From Ancylobacter polymorphus (lineage in GTDB: Bacteria; Pseudomonadota; Alphaproteobacteria; Rhizobiales; Xanthobacteraceae), in contig NZ_JAUSUI010000008.1 of NCBI RefSeq assembly GCF_030813495.1, forward strand, positions 1 through 64,000: 64,000 bases of DNA, read 5' to 3'. Within the stretch, counting starts at the first letter, position 1. The number at the start of each line of letters is the position of its first letter. Below, piece after piece: positions 16,910 to 25,961 of the stretch. A program made the position numbers and the translations under genes. The notes beneath the pieces were generated by a model. It did not search any database, was not told the origin of the DNA, and saw only the letters and a list, made by a program, of their open reading frames with translations.

Positions 16910-19786
16910 ATGGGCGAGTCATCCACCAATGCGCGCCTGCCTGTTCTGATCGAAGCCGCGCTCGATCCACGCATCGTCGATCCGGCGACCGGCGTGGGCG
17001 ACCCGCCCGCCCGCTTCCTGCTGATGCCCGACGGGCGGCCGGCGGCGGTCCTCGCGGCGCGCCTGCGCGCTGCGCTGCCGGAAGAGCCGCTTGACCTCGC
17101 CCCGACCCTGGGCGGCGAGCTGATCCTCACGCTTACCGCCCGCACCTTCCCGCTGGCCCGATCCTTCTCCGCCCCCGGCGCGGCCCACGCGCTCGCGCGC
17201 GCCATTGCCGAGGAGCTGAAGCTGGAGATCGTCGAGGCCGACGTTCCCCGGCCGTCGGCGCCGGTGCAGCCGGATCGCCCCAAGGGGCTGGAGAGCGTCG
17301 ATGCATTTCCGCCGGGGTGCTGGGTGCCCGAGCAGCCCGAGCTGAAGGCGCGGCCCCGCTGGGCGCTGGATGTGATCAACATCCCAGCCGCCTGGGCCCG
17401 CTCCGCGGCGCTGGGCCGGCCGGCCATGGGCCGGGGCATCGTCATCGCCCAGCCCGACACGGGCGTGGCGCCCCACCCCCAGATGGAGGGCGTCACGCGC
17501 GCGGGCGCGTTCAACACGCTGGGCGACGGGCCTGCCGACGACGCCACCGATCCGCTCGAGACCGGCTTCGCCCTGCATCCCGGCCACGGCACCGCCACCG
17601 GCAGTGTGGCGGTCAGCCCGGATCGCGGCGCCGCCGACATGATCGCCGGCAGCGCGCCCCTGGCGCGTCACATGCCGATCCGCGCCGTGCGCAGCGTTTG
17701 GCTGCACGAGGAGATTCCCATCGCCCAGGCCATCGACCAGGCGGTGGCCGCCGGCGCCCATGTGATTACCATGTCGCTGGGCGGCGTGACGCTGCCGTTC
17801 TCGCCGCTGCGACGGGCGATCCGGCGCGCCGTCGAGCGCCACGTCATCGTCATGGCGGCGGCGGGAAACTGCGTGAACGCCGTCGTCTATCCCGCGAGGT
17901 TCGAGGAATGCATCGCCGTCGGCGGCAGCACCTCGGACGGCGGTAAATGGCCAGGCTCCTGCTCGGGTCCGTCGGTGGACATCTCCGCGCCTGGCCAGAA
18001 CGTGTACCGCGCCTCAGTGGAGCCGCGCCCGGAGGGCTCCGTGGGACAGGGGCAGGGCACGAGCTTCGCGGTGGCGCTCACCGCCGGGGTCGCGGCCTGC
18101 TGGCTCGCCCACCATGGGCGCGACCGCCTGATCCGCGAGGCCGAATCCCGCGGAGAGACCCTGCAGACCCTGTTCCGCCGCCTCGCCGGCGCCTCGGCGA
18201 ACCGTCCCGCCGGCTGGGACGGCGCAAACATGGGCGCCGGGGTCATCGACGCCCTCGCCCTCATCGAGGCGCCGTTCGACCTCGGGCGCGGGACGGAGGC
18301 CCCCGCCTACGTCTCCGAGCCCCGCGCACCCGCCGACGAGATGCGCACCTTCCTCACCGACCTGCTCCAGGCCGATCCCGAGCTTTCCGACGAATTCCTC
18401 CTCGCCCATGGCGCCGAGCTCGCCGCCGCGCTGCTGTCATGCAAGCTCGACGCCGGCGCGGAGATCGCGCTCTCCCCCGATCTGCTGGCGGGCCTGACGG
18501 GGCCGGCCGAGGCCGCCCTGGCGGCGCGCGCGGCCGAGACCGTCGCGGCCCCGCACATCGTGCCCTCCGCGCCCGACCAGGACCCTGGCCTTTCGGACCG
18601 CGTCGACTTGGTGCGCCGCTCCCTGACCATGGGCCATGCGGCATCGAATGGCGTGGGCCTGGAGGCGGCGGCCGGCGGCAAGTCCGACCGGCTTCCGCAG
18701 GTGTCCGATCTCGAGACGCGGCTCGACGACCTCATGAACCGCATGCCCGAGAGCGAGGTGAAGGACAGGTCGGCGTTCGAGGCAGCCGTGAGCCTGCTGC
18801 GCCAGCACGGCGTGCTCGGCCTCAAGAAGCTGCCGGACCCCGATGCGCTGCTGGAGCCCTCCGAGGTGAGCGCGCTCGAAGCGGTGGTGAAGACCGACGG
18901 CTCGCGCCCGAGCCTGATCGTGCGCGGCAACGCGATCACCGAGACGCATCCGCTGATCGGCGGCTGGCGCGAGCGCCTGGTGGAGGCGCGCGCCCGCATC
19001 GGCGCGATCGCCGCCCTTTGCGGCCGCATCCAACCCACCGGAGGGCATGCCTCGCGTTACAGCGGCACCGGCTTCTTAGTGGATCCCAAAGGTCCCTGGG
19101 TGATGTCCAACTATCACGTGCTCCGGCATGCGCTCGCGAACAGCCCGATCCCGTCGATTCGCACCCAAAGCGGCATGAGGTTCACGCGCGGCCTGGAGAT
19201 CGACTTCGTCGCCGAGGCCGACAGCCTGCAATCCAACCGCTGGACCATCGAGGAAGCCGTCCTGCCGGACAATGCGGGCGAGGGCTTCGGGTTCATGGAC
19301 GCCGTGCTGTTCAGGCTCGGGCGTCCGCTCGGCGGCGGGAGCCTGCCCACCGGAGGCCCCTCGGCGCCGCTCGATCGCATCACCCTGTCGCAGGACATCT
19401 CCTACCTCACCGGCCAATGGCCGCTCCTCGCCGTGGTCGGCTTTCCCGCCAAGCCGCAATCCCTGCCCGATCCCGTCAGCGGCATCGACTGGGGCGAGGT
19501 GATCGGGACTCTGTTCGGCAATACCTTCGGCGTGAAGCGCATGGCGCCCGGTGAGTTTTACCAGGCGCTCGGCTCCCACCCGAGCGACGAGGCGACGCGC
19601 ATCGCCTTCGGCCACGACGCCACGGTCCTCGCCGGCGCCTCCGGCTCGGCTGTGGTGACACTCTCGGGCGTCGACGCGCCGGCCTTCGGCCTACACTTCG
19701 CCGGCTACAGCAACGCCAGCAACTACGCCTTGTCCGCCCTTGCGGTGCGGGCCAGCTTCAAGTCCCGCGGCTTCGAGCTGCCATGA
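16910..19786 (+). CDS. subtilisin-like plus trypsin-like double protease
   Basis: The 958-aa protein has an N-terminal 150-residue module that may act as a prodomain. A subtilase domain (about 155-455) carries Asp183 (IAQPDTGV), His226 (HPGHGTAT), oxyanion Asn320 (AAAGN) and Ser385 (GTSFAVA). A helical middle (470-690, including Asp/Glu-rich stretches) is unassigned. The C-terminal trypsin-like domain (about 700-945) carries His736 (SNYHVL), Asp797 (FMDAVLFRLG) and Ser911 (GASGSAV). The segment VVGFPAK...GNTFGVKRMAPG closely parallels VIGYPAF...GGVYGVKRLQPG of the divergent nuclease protein, so both trypsin domains are one subfamily. No export signal. The stop overlaps the next ATG by four bases. 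Confidence 0.93.
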   Translation: MGESSTNARLPVLIEAALDPRIVDPATGVGDPPARFLLMPDGRPAAVLAARLRAALPEEPLDLAPTLGGELILTLTARTFPLARSFSAPGAAHALARAIAEELKLEIVEADVPRPSAPVQPDRPKGLESVDAFPPGCWVPEQPELKARPRWALDVINIPAAWARSAALGRPAMGRGIVIAQPDTGVAPHPQMEGVTRAGAFNTLGDGPADDATDPLETGFALHPGHGTATGSVAVSPDRGAADMIAGSAPLARHMPIRAVRSVWLHEEIPIAQAIDQAVAAGAHVITMSLGGVTLPFSPLRRAIRRAVERHVIVMAAAGNCVNAVVYPARFEECIAVGGSTSDGGKWPGSCSGPSVDISAPGQNVYRASVEPRPEGSVGQGQGTSFAVALTAGVAACWLAHHGRDRLIREAESRGETLQTLFRRLAGASANRPAGWDGANMGAGVIDALALIEAPFDLGRGTEAPAYVSEPRAPADEMRTFLTDLLQADPELSDEFLLAHGAELAAALLSCKLDAGAEIALSPDLLAGLTGPAEAALAARAAETVAAPHIVPSAPDQDPGLSDRVDLVRRSLTMGHAASNGVGLEAAAGGKSDRLPQVSDLETRLDDLMNRMPESEVKDRSAFEAAVSLLRQHGVLGLKKLPDPDALLEPSEVSALEAVVKTDGSRPSLIVRGNAITETHPLIGGWRERLVEARARIGAIAALCGRIQPTGGHASRYSGTGFLVDPKGPWVMSNYHVLRHALANSPIPSIRTQSGMRFTRGLEIDFVAEADSLQSNRWTIEEAVLPDNAGEGFGFMDAVLFRLGRPLGGGSLPTGGPSAPLDRITLSQDISYLTGQWPLLAVVGFPAKPQSLPDPVSGIDWGEVIGTLFGNTFGVKRMAPGEFYQALGSHPSDEATRIAFGHDATVLAGASGSAVVTLSGVDAPAFGLHFAGYSNASNYALSALAVRASFKSRGFELP

Positions 19787-21891
19787 GCCCGGCGGACCAG
19801 ATCGACACCATCAGCGCGGCGGCCCTGGTCGAGCCCGCCCCGGCCACCGCAGGCCCTGCCAAGGACGACGCGCGCATCCTGGCGGACTGGACCGGGCTTG
19901 ATGCCCGCGATTTCAGCATCGCCTATTCCAGCGTGCGCGCGCGCAATTCCAGCCTGCCCAAGATCAACGTCGCCGTCACCGAGCCCATCGCCGACCCCGA
20001 CAGCACCACCGAACGCATGCGACTCATCCTCGCGCTCTGCCGCGCGGCCCAGAAGGCCGGCATGCTGGGCGAGCTCTGCCAGGCCGTGGCAGGGATCGAG
20101 GAGGATGTCCGCAAGCGAAGGACCGAAGAGATCCGCTGGATTCTCGAGCGCGTCGGCTACGGGGGCCGATTGCAGGGCGTGACCAACCTGGGAAAGGGCA
20201 TGGGGAGCCCCTTCATCTTCTACAAGCTGGCCAAGATTTTCGAGGCGACCGCCTATTGCGCGGACGCCGCCGGCAGGGTGATCGGGACGGCGTTCCTGGT
20301 GCGGCGCGACATGGTGCTCACCTCCGCCCACGTGGCCCTCCAGGCCGAGACGAATGAGGGCGTGGTGAACTATCCGCCGAAATTGCGGAACGGACTTCAG
20401 GTGATCTTCCCCGCCACGCCCGGTGGCGTGCAGAGGGCGAGCCTGGAGAGCAAGGCGCTCCTGGCCCACGCAGCGCCCTGCATCACGGCAAACGGCAAGC
20501 TCGACATCGCCGCCGCAAATGGCGGCACCGAGCTCGACTTTGCCCTGCTCCAATTGGACCGGGCGATCCAGGGCGTGGACCCGGTGCCCATCGCGGGCAT
20601 CAAGCAACCCGCGCTCAGGCTCCTGTCGTACGTCATCGGCTATCCGGGCAATGCGAACGCGGCCTATGACGCCGACCTCATCGTCGAGCATCTGCCAAAC
20701 GCGGGCCGGATCGTGCACAACGTCAACACCATCCCCGGGATGAGCGGAAGCTGCGTGATCGGCGATGCGGGGGTTCCGGTCGGCCTTCACGAGGGCGATT
20801 TCCCGGACCTTGATGCCCACGGACGCCAGAACAAGGATGCCGAGGGCGTGCCCAAGGTCAGGAACCGCGCCGTCCTGCTCCACTCCATTTCGGCCTGCCT
20901 CGAGGCGCGCACCCCCAACCCGCTGAAGGCGGGAGCGACGCAGGTGGGGCTGGCACTCTACCAGCAGTCGCTCGTCGATCGCCTGGGGCGGCGCGGCACG
21001 CAGTTCGCCGACGCGGCGGTGCGCGACCGCTGGCAGCGTCAGTTCGCGCTCGTCACGGCGCCCGGCGCGGCCCAGCCCTGGATCGTGCATCCCTGGTTCA
21101 ACCGCAGCGGCGCGCGTCCCGGCATGGAGCGCTGGATGACCGCCGCGGCGAAGGCCGAAGCCACCGATGACCGGGTGCTGCTGATCTCCGGCCCCGAGGG
21201 AAGCGGGAAGACGTTCTCCATCGACATCCTCTCGGCCTTGCTGGATACGCCGACGCGGGACCTCGTGCGCCTCGACTGGGTGGAGGGGGGCGCGGCCTTC
21301 GCCCGCATCGCCGATTTCCTCCCCGACGGCTCGGCGTTCTCCGCCTCGGGCACCCGGACCAGGGACGGGCAGGTGAAATACGACACCATCCCCGCGCTGG
21401 TCGAAATGCTCGCCCGCGTGGGCGGGCGCGACCGGGCGCGGGACCCCGGCCACCATCCGCTCTTTTTCGCCGTGGACGCGGGCAACGGCGCCGGCGCCGC
21501 GGCGGAGTTCAGCGAGTGGGTCCAGCTCATCGCCGCCCTCGCCGCCCAGCCCTGGGCCCGCGTGGTGATGTGCGGTCTGCCCGCGGACCTTCAGGAGCGC
21601 ATCGTCGACACGCTCGACCGCGACATCTCCACCGAGCAGGTGCGCATCGAGGAGGTCGAGCTCGAGCATGCGGGGGTGAAGGACGTGGCGGCGTTTCTCA
21701 GGCGCCATCGGCGGCTCGACGGCACGCGCTTCGCCGATCCCGAGGCGCTCGCGCAGGCCTTCCTTTCCCCCGGCGAGTTGCACCTCGCCTGCCCGCCGCT
21801 CACCACTGCGAACGCGGCCCTTTTGAGCATCGCGCTGCTGCGCGATCTCCTGCCCATTCCCGGCACCAGCGCAGGGGGGACAGCCCCATGA
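19783..21891 (+). CDS. trypsin-like protease fused to P-loop NTPase
   Basis: This 702-aa protein starts within the stop of the preceding gene (ATGA). Residues 28-125 form a small helical module (DARILADWTGLD, TERMRLILALCRAAQKAG), which may be an effector-associated adaptor. The trypsin-like domain (about 150-375) has His183 (LTSAHVAL), Asp252 (LDFALLQLD) and Ser321 (GMSGSCVI). The C-terminal NTPase has Walker A GPEGSGKT at 470-477 and a candidate Walker B in LFFAVDAG. It probably couples NTP-driven sensing or assembly to proteolysis, in partnership with the STAND-like gene that overlaps its stop codon. Confidence 0.9.
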   Translation: MSPADQIDTISAAALVEPAPATAGPAKDDARILADWTGLDARDFSIAYSSVRARNSSLPKINVAVTEPIADPDSTTERMRLILALCRAAQKAGMLGELCQAVAGIEEDVRKRRTEEIRWILERVGYGGRLQGVTNLGKGMGSPFIFYKLAKIFEATAYCADAAGRVIGTAFLVRRDMVLTSAHVALQAETNEGVVNYPPKLRNGLQVIFPATPGGVQRASLESKALLAHAAPCITANGKLDIAAANGGTELDFALLQLDRAIQGVDPVPIAGIKQPALRLLSYVIGYPGNANAAYDADLIVEHLPNAGRIVHNVNTIPGMSGSCVIGDAGVPVGLHEGDFPDLDAHGRQNKDAEGVPKVRNRAVLLHSISACLEARTPNPLKAGATQVGLALYQQSLVDRLGRRGTQFADAAVRDRWQRQFALVTAPGAAQPWIVHPWFNRSGARPGMERWMTAAAKAEATDDRVLLISGPEGSGKTFSIDILSALLDTPTRDLVRLDWVEGGAAFARIADFLPDGSAFSASGTRTRDGQVKYDTIPALVEMLARVGGRDRARDPGHHPLFFAVDAGNGAGAAAEFSEWVQLIAALAAQPWARVVMCGLPADLQERIVDTLDRDISTEQVRIEEVELEHAGVKDVAAFLRRHRRLDGTRFADPEALAQAFLSPGELHLACPPLTTANAALLSIALLRDLLPIPGTSAGGTAP

Positions 21892-24800
21892 GCGGTCTCG
21901 CCAGCCTTCTGGACAAGGAGCCGGAGCGCGCGCCGTCCTCCGCATCCTTCGCCGAGCCCCCGGAGGCCAAAGCCGAAGTCGCCTGGCTGCGGCTGGCGCT
22001 GGCGGTCCGCGGCTGGGTGGAGCCGCGCCAGCTCCTGTCCCCCGGACTCGCGCCGGAAACCATCGCGTCCGTTCTGGACACGGTGGCGACGGAGGTGGAA
22101 ACCGCATGGCAGGCGCATCCTGGGAAATGGTATCTGCGCGATCCCGAGCGGCGCCTCGTGCTCACCGCGACCCCTCCCGACCAGATCGACGCGGCGCTCG
22201 GCTCCGACACGCTCAAGCAGGACGCCGACGATCCGGTCCGCCAGGTCCTCAGGCTGCGCCGCTCGCCCCTCCCGGTGGACATTTCGACCCTGGGCACGGA
22301 GGTGCTGGCCAGCCTCGCGAAATCCCTGGTTTGGCTGGCGCCGGGGTCGCAAGGCTCCACCGCCGGCGATTTCTGGCACCAAGAGGACGAATTCGACGCG
22401 CGCGAGCGCATTGCGGCCACCTTGGCCCTGGTGCGACGGCAGCAGGACGTCGCCCGCATGACCAGCGCCGCCTTGTTCGGCCGCCATGAGGCGCTGTCAC
22501 GGCTGGTCCAGATCGCCGCCGGCGCCGAGCCGGAAGGCCCCGGTGGCGCCTATGCCTATCTGTGCGGCATCGGCGGCGCGGGAAAATCCACGGTCCTCGC
22601 CCATCTCGAGGACGAGCTCAGCAAGCTTTCCCCGCCCCCGCTGCTGGTGCATCTGGATTGCGACCAGCCGGGCTTCGATCCCACCGACCCCAACGCAATG
22701 GACATGGCCCTGTTCCGGCGCGTCGGCCTCGCCCGCCCTGATCGCGCGGCAGACCTACGCCAGCGCATCGGCTGGCTGGGCCAAGCGGCGCGCGAAGCCG
22801 GCCTCAGCTACACCGAGCGGACCACGTCCGCGCGCCCGGTATCGCGCACCAGGCAGCCAGCCGCTAAGAAGGCCGCTGCCAAGAAACCGGTCGCGAAGAA
22901 GCTGGCCACGAAGGCGGCGGTGGCCTCCTACTCCGCGCTGGAGGCCGCCGTCACGGAACAGGCCTCGGCGCGGCACTCCATCTCCTGGAACGCCCTGAAG
23001 GACGTTGGCGCTGGCGCCCCGCTGGTCCTGCTGATCGACACTGCCGAGCTGATCTTCGCGCGCGGACAGGACGCGACGCTCATGGTCGCCAACTGGATCT
23101 GCTCCCTCGAGCCGCTGCTGGGGGTGCGCGACCTGCGCGTCATCCTCGCGGGCCGCGACCCCGCCGATGCGCCCGGTCCGAGCGCCTTCGCGGAGGGCCT
23201 GCGGCTCTCCAGCACGAGCTCGCCGCTGGGGCCGGTGGGCGCCTGGAAACTGCACCAGCCGATTACCATCGGCGACCTGAATCTCGCCGAGGCGACGGCG
23301 ATGCTCATGAGCCTTGGCATCGACGATCCCATTCTGGCCGAGCGGACCGCCGCCATCCTTCCGCGCACGCCGCTCATCCTGCGGATCGCCGCCGATCTCC
23401 ACGCGGCCGGCACGGAGGAGCGCGCGGCGTTCATCGAGGCGGTGTCGAAGGACGGCATCGATCCCCTCATCATCTCGCGCTATCTCACCGAGCGGATCGT
23501 GCGCCACATGGCCTCCCTTGTGGCGCGCCCCTACGTCCTCGCGGCCATGGTGCTGCCGGAGGTGACGCCAAAGCTGGTGGCGGAGGTGGTCATTCCCGCG
23601 GTGGAGCTCGGGGCACCGGCAGCGGAGAGCGCCGCGGCTGCGGAGCGGCACGCGCAGGACGTGTTCGAGGGGCTGACGATGGCGGGCTGGCTTGTGCGTC
23701 CGACGCTGGGCAAGCCGCACCTCACCTTTCATCCCGAAGTCCGCCGGCTGACCCTTTCCCTGATGGGGCAGCACGAGGAGAAAAAAGCGCTGGTGGCGCG
23801 GGTCCGCGAGGACGCGCTCGCCTTCTACGAGCCGCGCCGCGCCCGCGCCGACAAGACCTTCGCGGCCTATTTCGCCGAACTGCTCGGGCGCGCGCCGCCC
23901 CAGGCGGGCTACGGCACGCTGAAGCCGGAGGCCCTCGGCAGCGCCATCGAGGACCTTTCCGGCGAGGCCCAGGCGCGGCTGTTCGGCGCCGCGGGGCCGC
24001 CCGCCCCCGGTGGCACCTATGCCCACAGCGACAGCGAGGCCGAATGGCGCCTGCGCCTCGAGGGCACGGGCCAGCGGGACGGCGAGGGCGACCGGCTCGT
24101 CAAGCGGGCACGCGCCGTCCAGGCTCTGGCGCTCTACCGCTCGCGGCCGACCCGGCCGGCCGGAATTCCGCCCACCTTTGTGCTCCAGGCGCTGGCGGAC
24201 AATGCGGAGTGGAACACGGGCGAGGTGCATGTCCAAGCGCTGGTGGAGGAGCTGCGCGCGGACTTCAACCGCAGCGCCGGCAGGTCGGTGCCCAACGCAT
24301 TGCGCTCCCGTCTCTATTGGCTGACGCGCTACGCGCTGCTCGCCGGGCGCGCGGCGCTCGCCGACGACCATTGGACCCTGCTGCGCGACGTGGCGGCCCG
24401 GATCACCGGGCGCGGGCCGGTCCTTTTGTTCCCCGCCATCCTCGCGGTGGCCGAGGCGATGGCGCCGAAGCGCGGCCCGCTCGCGCCCGACCAATGGTTC
24501 GACGTGCGTGGCCCGATCGAATCGGAAACCCGCATGTATCTGGTCAGCCACCTGCATTTTGCGCGCCAGGTGTCGTGGCAGCCGCATCTCGACGCGCTCG
24601 TCGCCACCCAGCCCGATTGGTGCGCCCGCGCGGGCGCGGCACACCCGGAACTTCTGCGGTTCGACGACGGCCTGCCATCTCTCCAGGACATGGAGCCCAA
24701 GGGCGTCCTCCTCGGCCAGCTCATGGGCTTCGAGCCGGCCGCGCCCCTGGATCTTCCCGGCCTGAACGCGGAGCTGCGCGACCTGCGCCGGTCGATCCGC

Positions 24801-25277
24801 GTGACCTTGGACGCCCGCATGGACGCCGGGGCCGCGGTGCTGCTGCTGCGCGGCCTGACCAGCGAGGTCCACCGTCCGCTGCGCGCGGCGGTCGCGCGCT
24901 TCGCCGCCACCTCCGAACCCGCGCGGGAGGCGTTGCGCGCCATCGCCCAGGACTGCGTCGCCGGCCTGGGCTTCAAGACACGGGAATTCATCGGCGTGGA
25001 GTTCGACGAGCGGCTCGCGCGCGACGTCGCCGGCGTCTACACCATCCTCATTCCCTTCGCCGACCGCTGCCGCCGCCTGCCCGACCTGTGCGAGCGGCTC
25101 GGGGGCATCCACATCACCGGCCCCGAGGCCGGCGTGGTGCAGGACGTGGTGCGGACGTTCCTGACCTGGGACGCGGCGATCTGCGCGAACCACGCCTCCA
25201 ACTGGCCGGACCCGCCGCAGCAGACCCGGTCCGCGCGGCACGGGTCGGCGGCCTCGAAGGGCAGTTCCTCGACCTGA
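21888..25277 (+). CDS. large STAND-like NTPase
   Basis: Read from the ATG at 21888, which overlaps the upstream stop (ATGA), the product has 1129 aa; the frame is open further upstream but that belongs to the previous gene. Residues about 30-110 may be a winged-helix-like adaptor. Walker A is GIGGAGKST near 227-235 and Walker B is PLVLLIDTAEL near 378. Between them lies a Lys/Ala-rich insert (AAKKAAAKKPVAKK, about 322-345) like histone H1 tails. Downstream are NACHT/STAND-type helical and winged segments, then about 500 residues of helical repeats, probably the sensor. This is the likely trigger component of the system. Confidence 0.85.
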   Translation: MSGLASLLDKEPERAPSSASFAEPPEAKAEVAWLRLALAVRGWVEPRQLLSPGLAPETIASVLDTVATEVETAWQAHPGKWYLRDPERRLVLTATPPDQIDAALGSDTLKQDADDPVRQVLRLRRSPLPVDISTLGTEVLASLAKSLVWLAPGSQGSTAGDFWHQEDEFDARERIAATLALVRRQQDVARMTSAALFGRHEALSRLVQIAAGAEPEGPGGAYAYLCGIGGAGKSTVLAHLEDELSKLSPPPLLVHLDCDQPGFDPTDPNAMDMALFRRVGLARPDRAADLRQRIGWLGQAAREAGLSYTERTTSARPVSRTRQPAAKKAAAKKPVAKKLATKAAVASYSALEAAVTEQASARHSISWNALKDVGAGAPLVLLIDTAELIFARGQDATLMVANWICSLEPLLGVRDLRVILAGRDPADAPGPSAFAEGLRLSSTSSPLGPVGAWKLHQPITIGDLNLAEATAMLMSLGIDDPILAERTAAILPRTPLILRIAADLHAAGTEERAAFIEAVSKDGIDPLIISRYLTERIVRHMASLVARPYVLAAMVLPEVTPKLVAEVVIPAVELGAPAAESAAAAERHAQDVFEGLTMAGWLVRPTLGKPHLTFHPEVRRLTLSLMGQHEEKKALVARVREDALAFYEPRRARADKTFAAYFAELLGRAPPQAGYGTLKPEALGSAIEDLSGEAQARLFGAAGPPAPGGTYAHSDSEAEWRLRLEGTGQRDGEGDRLVKRARAVQALALYRSRPTRPAGIPPTFVLQALADNAEWNTGEVHVQALVEELRADFNRSAGRSVPNALRSRLYWLTRYALLAGRAALADDHWTLLRDVAARITGRGPVLLFPAILAVAEAMAPKRGPLAPDQWFDVRGPIESETRMYLVSHLHFARQVSWQPHLDALVATQPDWCARAGAAHPELLRFDDGLPSLQDMEPKGVLLGQLMGFEPAAPLDLPGLNAELRDLRRSIRVTLDARMDAGAAVLLLRGLTSEVHRPLRAAVARFAATSEPAREALRAIAQDCVAGLGFKTREFIGVEFDERLARDVAGVYTILIPFADRCRRLPDLCERLGGIHITGPEAGVVQDVVRTFLTWDAAICANHASNWPDPPQQTRSARHGSAASKGSSST

Positions 25278-25454
25278 GGCGTGGCGCGCCGCGTCCGCGA
25301 TGGGATACATCCATGTAATGGGATCTGGGTCGCCCTCCACGGCGCCTAGGCCTTCGGACGTGTGAACGGCCGCGGGGCCCATTCCCTCTGACGTTGCCCC
25401 TCCTGGCTAATCCAGCTTGAAGTTCGTTCTGGCCCATTGAGAGGACCAGAGCAC

Positions 25455-25496
25455 ATGAGGCGCAGCCGCTTGACCGAGGAGCAGATCATCGGGATT
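25455..25496 (+). mobile_element. IS3-family OrfA start, truncated
   Basis: The frame reads MRRSRLTEEQIIGI, the usual beginning of IS3-family OrfA, then diverges. Only the first codons remain. Confidence 0.6.
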
Positions 25497-25629
25497 TGCA
25501 TCATCGGAGCGCACGTGAAGCGGACCTTGCTGTTTGCGTTTCCAAATGGCCGATATGGGGCCGGGAGCGGACTGGCCGGTTTTGGTTGCCGCTGTGCAGA
25601 TAGCCGCCGTTCTGCAGCCGACCCCCCAG

Positions 25630-25683
25630 CCGGTCATCGCCGCGGGAGATCCCCATCACCATCGCAACGGCGCAATCGGGGCC
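25630..25683 (+). repeat. 54-bp direct repeat, left copy flanking TIR gene
   Basis: Begins CCGGTCATCGCCGCGGGAGA and matches 27132-27184 with one substitution and one indel. The two copies bracket the TIR gene in direct orientation. Confidence 0.8.
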
Positions 25684-25961
25684 GGGAGCTGACGGTCAGC
25701 TATCGGGTAGCTAATGCTGTATAGCTGCGCTTCTGGACCCGACCCATTTCTGTCGTTGCACTTGCTTGCTGCATCCCGATTAACGGACTCTGCCAAGCGG
25801 GCCAAATCCGCTACAGCAGTCGTGTCGGAAAAGTAAAGGGCTTGCGGCACGACGCAGATACAGCCAGTAAAACCTATGACGGCTGATGCGGATAAGTGTT
25901 CAGCGCGGGAATGTCTACGTTATTTGCTCTCGATAGCAGTTTTAATGCAAATTCAAGCTCA

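Larger units (their letters stand above)
25278..25961. other. mobile-element debris between operon and TIR gene
   Basis: No intact gene is seen in this 684-bp gap. It contains the 5' end of an IS3-type OrfA (25455-25496), a 54-bp sequence repeated at 27132, and A/T-richer DNA toward the TIR gene. Confidence 0.5.

Noticed and set aside
14533-17094. Long rightward open frame opposite the protease-nuclease gene
   Set aside because: It mirrors a gene with intact catalytic motifs, has His/Arg/Gly-rich composition and no family pattern; it is a GC-bias shadow.
19723-25382. Leftward frames of 794 and 875 codons opposite the NTPase operon
   Set aside because: They follow third-position GC bias of the real rightward genes and show no domain pattern.
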